A stretch of 64,000 nucleotides of DNA from Chrysomallon squamiferum (GCA_012295275.1 CM022677.1:950647-1014646), one strand, 5' to 3'; positions 49,501-61,374 are shown, counted from the stretch's first letter. Numbers and translations: made by a program. Notes: generated from the sequence alone by a model not told the origin.

Positions 49501-52500
49501 GAGTAGGCTGTCTGTAAGACTGAAAGTTGTTTTTTCAGTTTATGAGTAGGCTGTCTGTAAGACTGAAAGTTGTTTTTTTCAGTTTATGAGTAGGCTGTCT
49601 GTAAGACTGAAAGTTGTTTTTTCAGTTTATGAGCAGGCTGTCTGTAAGACTGAAAGTTGTTTTTTCAGTTTATGAGTAGGCTGTCTGTAAGACTGAAAGT
49701 TGTTTTTTTTCAGTTTATGAGTAGGCTGTGAGTAAGGCTGAAAGTTTTTTTTTTTTCAGTTTATGAGTAGGCTGTCTGTAAGACTGAAAGTTGTTTTTCA
49801 GTTTATGAGTAGGCTGTCTGTAAGACTGAAAGTTGTTTTTTCAGTTTATGAAGACAAGTCTGTAAGACTGAAAGTTGCATTTTCAGTTTATGAGTAGGCT
49901 GTCTGTAAGACTGAAAGTTGTTTTTCAGTTTATGAGGGCTGTCTGTAAGACTGAAAGTTGTTTTTTCAGTTTATGATTTTGAAAGACTGAAAGTTGTTTT
50001 TTTCAGTTTATGAGTAGGCTGTCTGTAAGACTGAAAGTTGTTTTTTCAGTTTATGAGTAGGCTGTCTGTAAGACTGAAAGTTGTTTTTTCAGTTTATGAG
50101 TAGGCTGTGAGTAAGGCTGAAAGTTTTTTTTTTTTCAGTTTATGAGCAGGCTGTGAGTAAGGCTGAAAGTTGTGTTTTTTTTCAGTTTATGAGCAGGCAC
50201 TCAGTAAGGCTGAAAGTTTTTGTTTTTTTTCCATTATGAGCAGGCTGTGAGTAAGGCTGAAAGTGATGAAGACAAGTCTCACCTCTACGCTGCATTAGGA
50301 ATGGTGTTGTACAAGTTCAATGATGTTGAGGCAGCCAAGACAGCATTTTTCAGCAGGTTAATTTTAAACATAAATAAACAGAAGTGTGTAAACAGTTTTA
50401 GCAGTGACAGCTGGATGAGATTAGTTTTAACAAAGATTTGTGTACATCTGCTGCTCCAGTCAGATGAACAGAGATGTTGATTACAACACTTTCCATTTAT
50501 TCTTTCTACGTAGAACCATTCTGCGATTCACTTTATTATCATCATTACCATTATTATTGTTGTTGTTATTATTATTACTATTATATTATTACTGTTACTA
50601 CTATTACTACTATTATTATTACTGTTACTACTACTACTAATACTATTACTAATATTATTACTATTACTATTATTATTACTATTATTACTATTACTACTAC
50701 TACTATTACTATTATGATTACCTGTGACTCAGCTGTCAGCTGACTCCCCCGTCGTCCACTGGTCTGCTAGCGCTGTGTTCTCTAGGACTGAGCCAGTGCG
50801 ACTGGACACTGGCTGGAGCTGTCCTGCAAGAACTGACCAAACTGAAACCTGACGAGCAGACTCTTCCCCACTTTGCCTACCTCACAGCAATGTTTCATAC
50901 ATTAAAGGTGAGTCAAAAATATGCAGTAAACAGTCGTTTTAAATTGTTATTAAACTACTATTTTTATAGTAATGTTTTGTTTTATCTATATTTGTTATTT
51001 GAAAATATGCTGTAAACAGTAGTTTTAAATTGTTATTAAACTACTGTTTTTATAGTAATGTGTTGTTGTATCTATATTTGTTATTTGAAAATATGCAGTA
51101 AACAGTAGTTTTAAATTGTTATTTTTATAATAATGTTCTACAATATGACATTGTTATTTAAGGTAACTATGAGTATGTATAGAAAACAAATCTGTTGTAT
51201 TTGTTATAGGTCTGTCAGTTTCATTTTGATTACTCTCTAGTGATGATTATGATTATATATTTTTCAAATTTTTTAAATAAACAATATATGAAACATTTTT
51301 CTTAAACTGAAAATTTTTCACTGAAATATGTTCATATTAGAGTTAGCTACTCTTCATCTTTTTTAATCTGTCTTTGTTGATTGATGTTTTTGTGCCAGGG
51401 TGACATCCTCACTGCTCGACGTCACCTTGAAACGACCACACGTGAGCACTCGCACCTGGCAGGTGTGTGGAAGCAGCTGGTGCTGTGTCTGATGCAGTGG
51501 TTTCCTCACATGGGCAGAACTGCGGCGACGTGCTGCGCAGTGGCTCAGCACCTCAACTCTGCTCGTCTCCAGGTGACAGTTACCTGTTCTTCATCATCCC
51601 ACCTGGTGGAAGTAGTATTCCTGAAGTGTTTCACATAATGAATAAAACTTTAAATTTTAAAAATATATATATATATTCTAGAGAAAAAATGTATTATTTA
51701 ATAAATATTATCTAACGATGATGATGATGATGATGATGATAATGCATTTCATGTCACATAAGAATAACACATTGTTCAAAGTCTCCTCATCATGATAATT
51801 GTAATGAAAATGTAATTATTATTTATTTCATTTTGAAATTTCATGTTTTTTTAAAGTTTATTCTTTTCATTAATCAATTATACAGAAATGAATCTGTTAT
51901 TCATTGCTGCTTTCTTTACAGTTTATTTCGAGACTTCTGTCACTTGCACAACTGCAGGGTGGTTGTCATCATCGGCTAGATCCCACTAGCAACGTCATCA
52001 AGACAGCACAGAGAACTCTACACATGTACCCAGGTTTGCTGTTTGTTTGTTCTCTTACTTAGTGAACTTTCTTGATGTCTCTCCTCTTCACTTCCACTTT
52101 GTAGTTATTAGACTGTACCTCTAAGACTGGATGTTTGTGTTTTCAGACGATGTTTCCAGTCTGTGTGTCCTCACAGCAGCACAACACGGCGAGGCTGTCA
52201 TTGAGTTGTGTTTTAGTAAAGGGAAACAACTCTTTCAGGTGCAGGATCGTTACATTGAAATGATTCTTAAAACAGGTCTGTTCTTTAAAAAATTATTAAT
52301 AAATAAAAAATATCTAAATCTTGTCAAATCTAACATTTAGTTGTTAAAAATATTTTTCATGGAAAAGGATCAGAACCAAAGTACAACAACACTGAAATGA
52401 AATAATATTACTGATATAAAAGTTTGTTAACAGTCAGTACACAGCAGTCCCATTTTAACACATTCTTACAAGTAATCTGTTGTTACTGTGAGATATTTAC

Positions 52501-55500
52501 AAGTAGTCTGTTGTTACTGTGAGATGTTTACAAGTAGTCTGTTGTTACTGTGAGATGTTTACAAGTAGTCTGTTGTTACTGTGAGATGTTTACAAGTAGT
52601 CTGTTGTTACTGTGAGAAGTTTACAAGTAGTCTGTTGTTACTGTGAGAAGTTTACAAGTAATGTGTTGTTACTAAGAGATATTTACAAGTAGTCTGTTGT
52701 TACTGTGAGATATTTACAAGTAGTCTGTTGTTACTGTGAGATGTTTGCAAGTAGTATGTTGTTACTAAGAGATATTTACAAGTAGTATGTTGTTACTAAG
52801 AGATATTTACAAGTAGTATGTTGTTACTAAGAGATATTTACAAGTAGTATGTTGTTACTGTGAGATGTTTACAAGTAATCTGTTGTTACTGTGAGATGTT
52901 TAGAAGTAATGTGTTGTTACTGTGAGATGTTTACAAGTAATGTGTTGTTACTGTGAGATGTTTAGAAGTAATGTGTTGTTACTGTGAGATGTTTACAAGT
53001 AATCTGTTGTTACTGTGAGATGTTTACAAGTAGTATGTTGTTACTAAGAGATGTTTACAAGTAGTGTGTTGTTACTAAGAGATATTTACAAGTAGTATGT
53101 TGTTACTGTGAGATGTTTACAAGTAATCTGTTGTTACTGTGAGATGTTTAGAAGTAATGTGTTGTTACTGTGAGATGTTTACAAGTAATGTGTTGTTACT
53201 GTGAGATGTTTACAAGTAGTCTGTTGTTACTGTGAGATGTTTACAAGTAATGTGTTGTTACTGTGAGATGTTTACAAGTAGTCTGTTGTTACTGTGAGAT
53301 GTTTACAAGTAGTCTGTTGTTACTGTGAGATGTTTACAAGTAGTCTGTTGTTACTGTGAGATGTTTACAAGTAATGTGTTGTTACTGTGAGATGTTTAGA
53401 AGTAATGTGTTGTTACTGTGAGGTGTTTACAAGTAATCTGTTGTTACTGTGAGATGTTTACAAGTAATGTGTTGTTACTGTGAGATGTTTACAAGTAGTC
53501 TGTTGTTACTGTGAGATGATTACAAGTAATGTGTTGTTACTGTGAGATGTTTACAAGTAGTCTGTTGTTACTGTGAGATGATTACAAGTAGTCTGTTGTT
53601 ACTGTGAGATGTTTACAAGTAGTCTGTTGTTACTGTGAGATGTTTACAAGTAATGTCTTGTTACTGTGAGATGTTTACAAGTAGTCTGTTGTTACTGTGA
53701 GATGTTTACAAGTAATGTGTTGTTACTGTGAGATGTTTACAAGTAGTCTGTTGTTACAGAAGTCAGTTCTCAGGTTCAGGACTGGTGTCTCAGGCTGCAG
53801 CTGATCAGCTTCATTCTGAGAGGAGACACTGAACAAACTCACCACATCATTCAGAAGGTACACAAAACACTTTACTGTCCTTCTTTTCTGGGTGAAAACA
53901 TGTTTCTGGGTTATTTTGTATGTTTTGTGTGTATGTAAAAATGTCATTCAGTCATTATGTAAAAATGTCATTCAGTCATTATTATGAAATTTTCACAGTA
54001 AAAGCTGTAAACATAAGATAACTAATGACTACAACAAATAAAAATCATGAATGTAGAATTAAATTAATGAAAGATACATATTCCTCTGATATATTGAGAT
54101 ATCAGAAAGTTACTTGTGTTGTATTTAAATAATTATAGTTGATATATATTGATATATAGTGGATGTATGTTGATATATAGTTGATATAAGTTGATATATA
54201 GTGGATGTATGTTAATATATAGTTGATATATAGTGGATGTATGTTAATATATAGTGGATGTATGTTGATATACAGTAGATGTATGTTAAACAGTTTATTA
54301 AGCTGAAGAAACTAAACATTCTCACAAACGAAGGTTTTCTGTTGACAGATGAAAGAAGAAAACAAAGAAGATACATTTCTGCATGTCATGTCTGGTGTGA
54401 TTGCAGATGATGTTGAAACTGTTCAGAAATTTGTTCAACAAGAAAATACTGATCTTTATCTGCAGAAGGTTAGTGTTATAAATATCTGTAATAAAAATTA
54501 GAATAAAAAATGTTTACATTTCTTCACTGGTATTAAAGTGTATTGGTCTTTTATTTTTCCTTTCTTTGTTTTTATCTCTCTTTTTCTGTCAAAATAAAGA
54601 ATATAAAACAATGAACTGTAACAAGTACATAAATCAAAATACTGTTGACAATATAATTCACAGATTTTGTAAGTGAAAACAAGAAAATACAATTTACTGG
54701 CAGATTCTGATGTAACTGAATTATTGTGGATTAATTTGTTACTGGATAATTAAAATTAAATGTATGATGAATAGCTTTTTTAACATCAAATAATATTTTA
54801 CCTTTCTTGTGTATTTATTTTATGGTTGTAATTGTTTTTAACTTTTTTTGTTGTAGTGTAGCTAACTGGCAAATATTTGTTTTGTTTATAAATGTGTAGT
54901 TTCTTTTCAACCACTTCAGTGGTAATCACTGTTTTATGATTACTAGAGAGAGAGATTCAGTGGTAATCACTGTTTTATGATTACTAGAGAGAGAGATTCA
55001 GTGGTAATCACTGTTTTATGATTACTAGAGAGAGAGACTCAGTGGTAATCACTGTGTTTTATGATGATTACTAGAGAGAGAGACTCAGTGGTAATCACTG
55101 TGTTCTATGATTACTAGAGAGAGAGAGACTCAGTGGTAATCACTATGTTTTATGATTACTAAACAGAGAGAGACTCAGTGGTAATCACTGTGTTTTATGA
55201 TTACTAGAGAGAGAGATTCAGTGGTAATCACTGTTTTATGATTACTAGAGAGAGAGATTCAGTGGTAATCACTGTGTTTTATGATTACTAAACAGAGAGA
55301 GACTCAGTGGTAATCACTGTGTTTTATGATTACTAGAGAGAGAGATTCAGTGGTAATCACTGTGTTTTATGATTACTAAAGAGAGCGAGATTCAGTGGTA
55401 GTAGTAGTATTACAGCTATTCATGTTTCTAGGTGCTGCAGCACATGATGAGAAACAAGACTTGTGAAACAGATTCTACCTGTCTGAGGTAAAATACACAT

Positions 55501-57871
55501 TTTTATAGTTACTCATTAATGTAAAAACTTTAATATCAGTCTGCAAATCTCTTTTGTTTTTCTTTCTTTCTTTTTTTATCATAAAATAATTTAGATAAGT
55601 TATGAAAAACATGGTTTGTTGTTGGGTTGTTGTTTTTGAAAGAGCATTGTATTTCCTTATAAAGTAATATATAATAAATAATAATAAATAATTGAATTGA
55701 ATCAGCAGATGTCACATTTAGAATGATATCAGTTTAATGAAGATATTTATGTACAACAAAGCTGACATGTCACACTGAACCAGGACACAGAACTTGAACG
55801 TTACCAACACAGCACACGACACAAACACTTTTTGTTTACCTAGTCTCGTGGATCCTGTGAGGACAGATATTGATTCTTAGTTTTTATTAAAACATTTTTA
55901 TGTCACTGTTATTTACTGGATGCCTCATTCTTCTGAGAAAAAGACAAAACATTTTTCCCCAACTTCATCCACTGCCGTGAATGAGATATCAAAATAAAGC
56001 TTGTGGAGTGAGGAATGTGAAAAAGTTTATACCAGACAAAATGTTGTGATTTAAGATATGCTTCCATTTGAGGCGTCAAATTCACTTACAGACCGGAGAG
56101 TCAAAATCTGAAATTGCATCCCTTTAATTATCATTTGCTCCAATATGTAGATATTCAGTCACTGTAAGTATGTTGTTTTGAAGACAGCAACTGATGAATG
56201 AATAAAACATGCAGTCCAGTTTACATGATAGAAAATCTGTGTTAGGAAATTTACTTTATTTTAATCTGTAACTAGGTTTATTTCATTTTTGAACACAGTT
56301 TGTCAATAATTTTTTTTTTTTAATTTATTTATCACATTTTAATTTACTTTTACTGTGTGTGTCATTTACTTTATTTTATATTATTACATTTTATTTTATT
56401 TTACTTTTGCATTTTTTTGTTTTTTTATATTTCAAACAGACATTTTAATTTATTTTCATTTCACTTCAAACAGACAGTTTTAATTTACTTCTGTATTTCA
56501 CTGTAACAGACAGTGGTTTATTTTATTTTTCATTTTACTTTGGTATTTTATTTTCATTTCAGCAAACAGACAGTGGTAATGTATTTCTCATTTCACTCAA
56601 ACAGACAGTGGTAATGTATTTCTCATTTCACTCGAACTTTACCATTTTGTACTCTACTGTCAAACTTTATTTTAAAATTTTATTGTGAATTTGGATTAAA
56701 AAATAAAAAGTACTTTTGTAATTCTTTTGATTTGCCTTGTGACATAATCTTTATTAAGTTGTTTGAAAAAATATCATTAATTTTTGTGATTTTCTTGTAA
56801 TATTCAAGTATATTTTTATTAAAAATTTACAGTGTGTGTTTATTTTGTTTTGTTCTTCAATTTTTACTAGACTGGTCAGGATAATTCAGAGATGATGAAA
56901 AACATGTTTGATGAGGCTTCAACTGAAGTTTTAAAGAAGAAACCTCAGTCATCAGCAGTGCTGTTGATGTTGGCTCTGATTGCTTTGAAGGACAACGTCA
57001 GGTAGACACTGTGTTTTAATGACACAGTCAGCATATTATAAACCTCATCTCACGTCAGACACAGCCAGTGAAAACAGAATGTTTGATGTTTGAGTCCATT
57101 TTTATACTTTTACTATTTGTTGACTAAATTTGATGAATTTATAATTTTGCTGTTAATTTATTTGTTGATATTTATAATTTTATTATCATATTTGAGGATA
57201 TTTATAATTTTACTGTTCATATATTTTGATTTATATTTATAATTCTACTATTTAAAGATATTTAACAGAATGTTGCTGTTTGTTGTTTCAGGTTGGCTAA
57301 GAGATACTTCCTGCTGAGTTATGATGTTTCTTGTTGCCATGACAACTTCCAGTATGGACAGCAGATTGCAAGAAGACATCTTATCAAGATTTGTCACAAC
57401 TCTTCAAAAGATTCACAGCTGTTACAGGTTTTTATTTATTTACTTATTTATTTATTTATTTATTATTGTTTTGTTTTGTTTAGAATGGGAACAAGGCTAT
57501 AAAAATAAGATCAAATTCTTTAATTTATTTATTAATTTGTTTGATTAAGATATAAAATTTATTCATTCATTTATTTTTAATATGTGATCAAAAAAGTTTC
57601 TATTTTGTTTGTTTTTGTTTTTTTTGTTTTTTATTAGAATGTTGGTGGGGTTTCAGTCTTTTAAACAATAAATCAGTTTTAATTCAGCTTTTATTTTTTG
57701 ATTTGTCCTTATGTATAAAGTAAAAAATATTTTCCAAATAAACATTCAAAATTTTTAATTCTTGATTTACTATTTTTTGTTATACAGAAATTACTGTCAG
57801 ATGCAGCAGAACAAGGAGATTTGGACACAGTACATTTCTACGAGAGTCTTCAGACATCCTCAAACAAATAA
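32502..57871 (+). CDS. SKIC3: SKI complex subunit SKI3 / tetratricopeptide repeat protein 37
   Basis: About 43 exons giving about 1510 residues (human TTC37 1564). Exons: 32502-32591, 33045-33188, 33679-33770, 34291-34366, 34723-34824, 35586-35675, 35943-36054, 36235-36387, 36653-36754, 37117-37263, 37588-37668, 38452-38549, 39166-39298, 39905-39984, 40522-40621, 40943-40995, 41292-41399, 41910-41994, 42344-42375, 42592-42692, 43126-43228, 43477-43569, 43847-43942, 44191-44405, 44653-44714, 44928-44984, 45318-45386, 46122-46196, 46858-46999, 47363-47456, 47878-47958, 48963-49090, about 50234-50356, 50733-50907, 51399-51572, 51922-52033, 52147-52275, 53760-53857, 54349-54468, 55432-55487, 56871-57001, 57292-57427, 57788-57871. 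The start ([17 protein letters not shown]) and inner blocks ([50 protein letters not shown]) match SKI3. It is a TPR scaffold that holds SKI2 helicase and SKI8 and feeds mRNA to the cytoplasmic exosome. Problems: exon 10 does not keep frame, exon 33 lacks an acceptor AG, exons 40 and 41 clash in phase and about 50 residues between them are absent. Several introns hold arrays copied from splice junctions. Confidence 0.95.
33878..33916. repeat. (TA)n microsatellite in SKIC3 intron 3
   Basis: A pure TA run of about 38 bases. Confidence 0.95.
37912..38356. repeat. 24-bp minisatellite in SKIC3 intron 11
   Basis: About 18 copies of AAAATATCCAGTCTTGAAAA followed by CATT. Because 24 is a multiple of three, several frames on both strands stay open and give repetitive peptides. 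It lies about 95 bases before exon 12 and does not include a splice junction. Confidence 0.95.
38860..39180 (+). repeat. Three-copy repeat of the SKIC3 exon 13 acceptor region
   Basis: Units of about 130-153 bp contain TATATAATTTCAG|TTTTAATGAAGCTGTT. The true exon begins at 39166 (TTTTAATGAGGCTGTT). Two upstream copies offer the same acceptor and about 16 exon-like bases at 38883 and 39036, then diverge (TACTAATGTG). Confidence 0.9.
41500..41925 (+). repeat. 86-89 bp array copying the SKIC3 exon 18 acceptor
   Basis: Each copy contains AACACTTTCAG|TCGTGTTTGG and GAATGT. Decoy exon starts lie at 41563, 41649, 41738 and 41824; the true exon starts at 41910. After about 16 exon-like bases the decoys read GATGATGAG where the exon reads CTTGCTGAA. 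Confidence 0.93.
45375..45645 (+). repeat. Interspersed copies of the SKIC3 exon 27 donor with (CA)n
   Basis: The junction TGGATAGGACAG|GTAGAAACAATC and about 25 intron bases recur three times after the true donor (45387), with decoy GT at 45505, 45553 and 45622, separated by (CA)n tracts. Confidence 0.92.
45650..45709. repeat. (CA)n microsatellite
   Basis: A pure CA run of about 58 bases following the donor copies. Confidence 0.95.
46006..46082. repeat. (CT)n microsatellite before SKIC3 exon 28
   Basis: A pure CT run of about 77 bases ending roughly 40 bases upstream of the exon 28 acceptor; it could act as an unusually long pyrimidine tract. Confidence 0.95.
46498..46530. repeat. (AT)n microsatellite
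   Basis: A TA run in SKIC3 intron 28, with shorter copies up to 46565. Confidence 0.93.
47180..47345. repeat. (ATT)n-rich tract in SKIC3 intron 29
   Basis: Imperfect ATT/ACT trinucleotides extend to just before the exon 30 acceptor; the poly-Leu, poly-Ile and poly-Tyr frames here derive from it. Confidence 0.9.
48596..48970 (+). repeat. 43-bp array copying the SKIC3 exon 32 acceptor
   Basis: Eight decoy copies of TTTATTTAACAG|TGAAAACA before the true exon start at 48963. Decoy starts are at about 48618, 48662, 48705, 48748, 48791, 48834, 48877 and 48920. The outermost copy keeps the exon sequence AAAGCCTATGATGAAAGTAT; the middle copies have lost CCT and read AAAGTAATGATGA. Confidence 0.93.
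49305..50262 (+). repeat. About 43-bp array copying the SKIC3 exon 33 acceptor
   Basis: About 22 copies of CTGAAAGTTGTTTTTTCAGT followed by TTATGAGTAGGCTGTCTGTAA. They match the start of exon 33 (TTATGAGCAGGCTGTGAGTA) plus its acceptor. Copies near 49850 and 49975 are mosaic, with exon bits such as GAAGACAAGTC. The copy that continues into the real exon reads TTTTTCCATTATGAGCAGG and has lost the AG. Confidence 0.93.
50530..50716. repeat. (ATT)/(ACT) trinucleotide tract in SKIC3 intron 33
   Basis: Imperfect trinucleotide repeats run up to about 17 bases before the exon 34 acceptor, leaving a poor pyrimidine tract. Confidence 0.9.
52466..53759 (+). repeat. 31-bp minisatellite in front of SKIC3 exon 38
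   Basis: About 41 copies of AGATGTTTACAAGTAGTCTG followed by TTGTTACTGTG, the largest array in the window. The last copy ends CTGTTGTTACAG, which is the exon 38 acceptor. The array therefore starts at the splice site, but its units end TTACTGTG and carry the pyrimidine part without the AG. Confidence 0.95.
54130..54296. repeat. About 20-bp AT-rich tandem repeat in SKIC3 intron 38
   Basis: Units of the form GTTGATATATAGTGGATGTA are repeated imperfectly, ending about 50 bases before exon 39. Confidence 0.85.
54915..55405. repeat. About 41-bp minisatellite in SKIC3 intron 39
   Basis: About 12 copies of TTCAGTGGTAATCACTGTTT followed by TATGATTACTAGAGAGAGAGA. The array ends about 30 bases before the exon 40 acceptor (TTTCTAG|GTGCTG). 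Confidence 0.93.
56400..56640. repeat. Degenerate repeat in SKIC3 intron 40
   Basis: Loose copies of ATTTCACTCAAACAGACAGT with GGTAATGTATTTCTC. This is the intron in which about 50 residues of SKI3 are missing. Confidence 0.6.
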
Positions 57872-58971
57872 ACAGAATTCAGTAAACTCTCTTTAAACAC
57901 TTTAGAAACATCCATGCAGAACTAGTTTATACACAGACTCTGTTCACACAGTTGCTGCAATTCTGTGTTGTTGTGTTCATTTTATTCAGCATAGTTCATT
58001 GGATCAGAATTGTTTGGGAAAATGAAAAACTAAAAATATATCTATGACTGGATGTAATCCTGGGTTCTTAACTGAAAATAGTAAAATTTTTCTCAATTTG
58101 GTTTTTAAAACAACAACTGTGATTTTTTTTTTTTTTTTCTGAGAGCATCATGAACATAAAGATTACTGATGAATGTTAATGAGAAGTTTAAAAATTATTA
58201 TTTTCGTGTTTTTGTGTAAAATAAATAAATTTATGAATTTAAAAATATTTGCTATTAATTTTCTGGGTACTGGTTACAGATATATTCAACATATTAAAAC
58301 TAAAGAGAAAATTTTTATTGGTGTAGTGTTTTGTTTTGTTTTTTCTCCAAACATAACTGCATTGTCTACAAATCTTTGCAGTCAAAGTGAAAGAAAGATT
58401 ACAACTTGCTACACAACTCAAAGGTGGCTGTTTCTGACTTGCACTGTTTTTGTAACAAGTATTGTATAAGTAGGATATAAAAGGTCAAGTGTTTTTCTTT
58501 GAGAAGATGAATATAGACGTTTTCTAATTGTAAAAGTTGACTACATGTATATATTTACTGTCCAACTTCACACATCCACACATTTTAAAACTTTATAGTT
58601 TATTATTTAATGACTTTATGTCATAAAGATATAAATATTACATGTTTGTTTCATTTCTTTTTCTTTCTTTTTTCTTTTTTCTGTTTCTTCTAATTTATTA
58701 TTTTTTTTCTTTTTTCTTATTTTTATTTTTTATCCAGTATTTTTATGGAAATTTTAATCCAGTATTTATATGGATTACTGCAGTTTGTCTGGTGTATATT
58801 ATTATGTTTACATACAATCTTGATTCACCACATCAAAACTGAAATCTGATGTAGCAGATAAAACAGTAGTTTGTATTACAAATCAAAATTAGCTTCACTC
58901 TTGTTTTTTGTTTTTTTTTGTTTGTTTTTGTTTGTTTTAAATGTATGTGTTAAACTGCATTATTCATCTCA

Positions 58972-59018
58972 CACACACACACACACACATCACACACACA
59001 CACACACACACACACACA
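58972..59018. repeat. (CA)n microsatellite
   Basis: A CA run interrupted once (ATCACAC). Confidence 0.95.
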
Positions 59019-60611
59019 AATACAAACGCATACACAAGCACACATACGTAAATGTAGATGAGTCTAACTGAATGTTCACTGGTGCAGGGTTAAGCTGTCA
59101 CCCAGATTAAACAAGTTTAAGATTGCTCTGATTAATCTTTATTCTAAACACTGCTGTTTGTTTAGACTTGTTTAATTTCAAACAGTTTATTAGTCCACAC
59201 AGAAAACACAAAAGAGCTCACTGCATGTGACCTACGTAATGCAGTGTTATGTATGAATCTTTTAAAATAATAACAATTATGATAATGACGACGATGATGA
59301 TGATGATGATGATAATAATAATAATAGTCTGTTATAATTAAATAAATAAATAATGATTGTAAAGAAAAATTCCTGTTAAACACTGGGAGTGACTTTTTTT
59401 AAAAGATTCTTTAATACAATCTATAATCTTTACACCCAAACCAGTTACGCCATATATATATTTTTTAAAGTTTGTCATATATTCGATTTTACAAAATTGC
59501 TGTAATATGAAATTTTGTAACTGTAGATAACGAGGTTATTATAACTCCACTACACTGATGATGATGTTAACAATCTGTTTGTTAAACCTGATTTTCATGA
59601 AGCGTGTCCAGTGACTATGTTAATATAGTTTTGAATGGGAAATACAATTACCTTTTCCTTTCTTTTTTTTAATATAAAAAATGACTGCTTGTTTTTCCTT
59701 ATAAAAAAATACACCTAATACTTGCTCCAATCATCATCAAAAAACACCCGTGTTTAATGTTATTTCCCTCTTGTTTCGCAGTCAGATGTTACTGCTTGCA
59801 GTTACGTAACCACAAATCACACAGTGTTTCTGGTTAACTGACTGATCTGCTGAAGCCTAATTTGTTGGCACAACTTACAAACTTGTTTTAATCTCTGGCA
59901 AACTTGTCTCCACTCGGGCGTTGATCAAGGAGTTGTTGCCCTGTCCCCGTCTGTTTCTCCCTTGCTACCCACCGAGTCAGATAAACACTGTGACCATATT
60001 CACGTCTTAAACTCTCAACAGTCTCGTGTTTTATTAAGAATTATACCTAATAATTAAAATTTATACATATTTACTTATTTTTCCTATTTTTGTTTATTTA
60101 TTTATTTATTTATTTATTTATTATTTATTATTTCATTTTATTTTTTGTTTTTATTAAGGCCACTGGTTGATGATGGGGGACCCAAGTAAAGTCGGGTCGA
60201 GGAGTCCATGGCACTCGTCACTTTGTTTTAGATTTTAACAACTGAATTATATTTTTTTTAAACTTTTTGTTATTTAGAAATTTTAAGTTTACAAATGATA
60301 CATCTCACTGAATTACGATGATTCACATCTGCTTGCTGTTCTTTAAAAAAAAATCAAACGGAAATCATCATCATGAAGGAACAGCGTCTAGTTTTATCGA
60401 AAATAAATGAAATTTTGCAGACAGATGTTCTCATTCAATTCAACATGAACAAATTATCAATCTGGAATAATCATGTCATTAATACACTGATACACAAAAA
60501 TACAACATGAACAGATCCAGTGAGTTATCACAGTGTTTTAAAATATTTAGTTAATTCAGCTTCGGGAAACATTTGATTAATTGTTATTTGTTTTGTTTTG
60601 CTTGTTTTGTC

Positions 60612-60626
60612 GTTGTTTTTTTTTTT

Positions 60627-60674
<48 letters not shown>
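60612..60674. repeat. Long poly-T tract
   Basis: A T run of about 60 bases with a single interruption. Confidence 0.95.
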
Positions 60675-60678
<4 letters not shown>

Positions 60679-61072
60679 ATTATAACTTTTTAAACATTTC
60701 CGAATAAATAAGTTTTTTTTAATGTTTTATAGAAATATCTGAGTTTCAGTAGTATACAGGTATACTTAGTTTATAACAAGGAACTGAAACTGTTTATAAA
60801 TTCTACGAAAACACTGCCAAAAAATTATTTCTTTTATTTATCAGTACACAGATTGTATTTATTTATTTATTTTAACAATTTTCCATCGAATTCACAGGCC
60901 TATATATTTCCACAAAATATAGAAGAAAAAATAAGCAACAAAACGAATGTTAGTAATAAAAACTTTGACTAGAAAATAATCCCCCAAATTGCTTAAATAA
61001 AAAAATAAATAAAAAACCGTCTCCTCAGTTAAAGATTATAGAGAGATCGCTAACAAAGCATATGTATCCTTC

Positions 61073-61085
61073 AGGTCAGAGGTCA
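61073..61085 (+). promoter_or_regulatory. DR1-type nuclear receptor element
   Basis: AGGTCAGAGGTCA is a perfect direct repeat of AGGTCA with one spacer base, the binding consensus of HNF4, COUP-TF and RXR heterodimers. It lies in a locally GC-richer patch. Function is inferred from the motif only. Confidence 0.4.
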
Positions 61086-61303
61086 CGAGCGATATAAAAT
61101 CGGGTTGGCAGAAAATCACATTCGAGGAGTTTGAATTCGAGGCGGAACGGAAACCGGCGCGGTTATAAACGAGATCGGACCAACTCGGAGAACTGGCTTT
61201 TGCCTTCCTTTGTAATATTTACATACAAGATACACATTCTGAACAAATAAACACAGCTTAAATATACCCATGTTTTAATGAGTTTGGTTATATATCGTCA
61301 TGT

Positions 61304-61307
<4 letters not shown>

Positions 61308-61373
<66 letters not shown>
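61308..61373. repeat. (CA)n microsatellite
   Basis: A pure CA run of about 66 bases. Confidence 0.96.

Positions 61374-61374
<1 letters not shown>

Noticed and set aside
59750-60040. Possible small gene in the less AT-rich patch
   Set aside because: No frame with splice sites or family resemblance; a TTACGTAA motif alone is not enough to call a gene.
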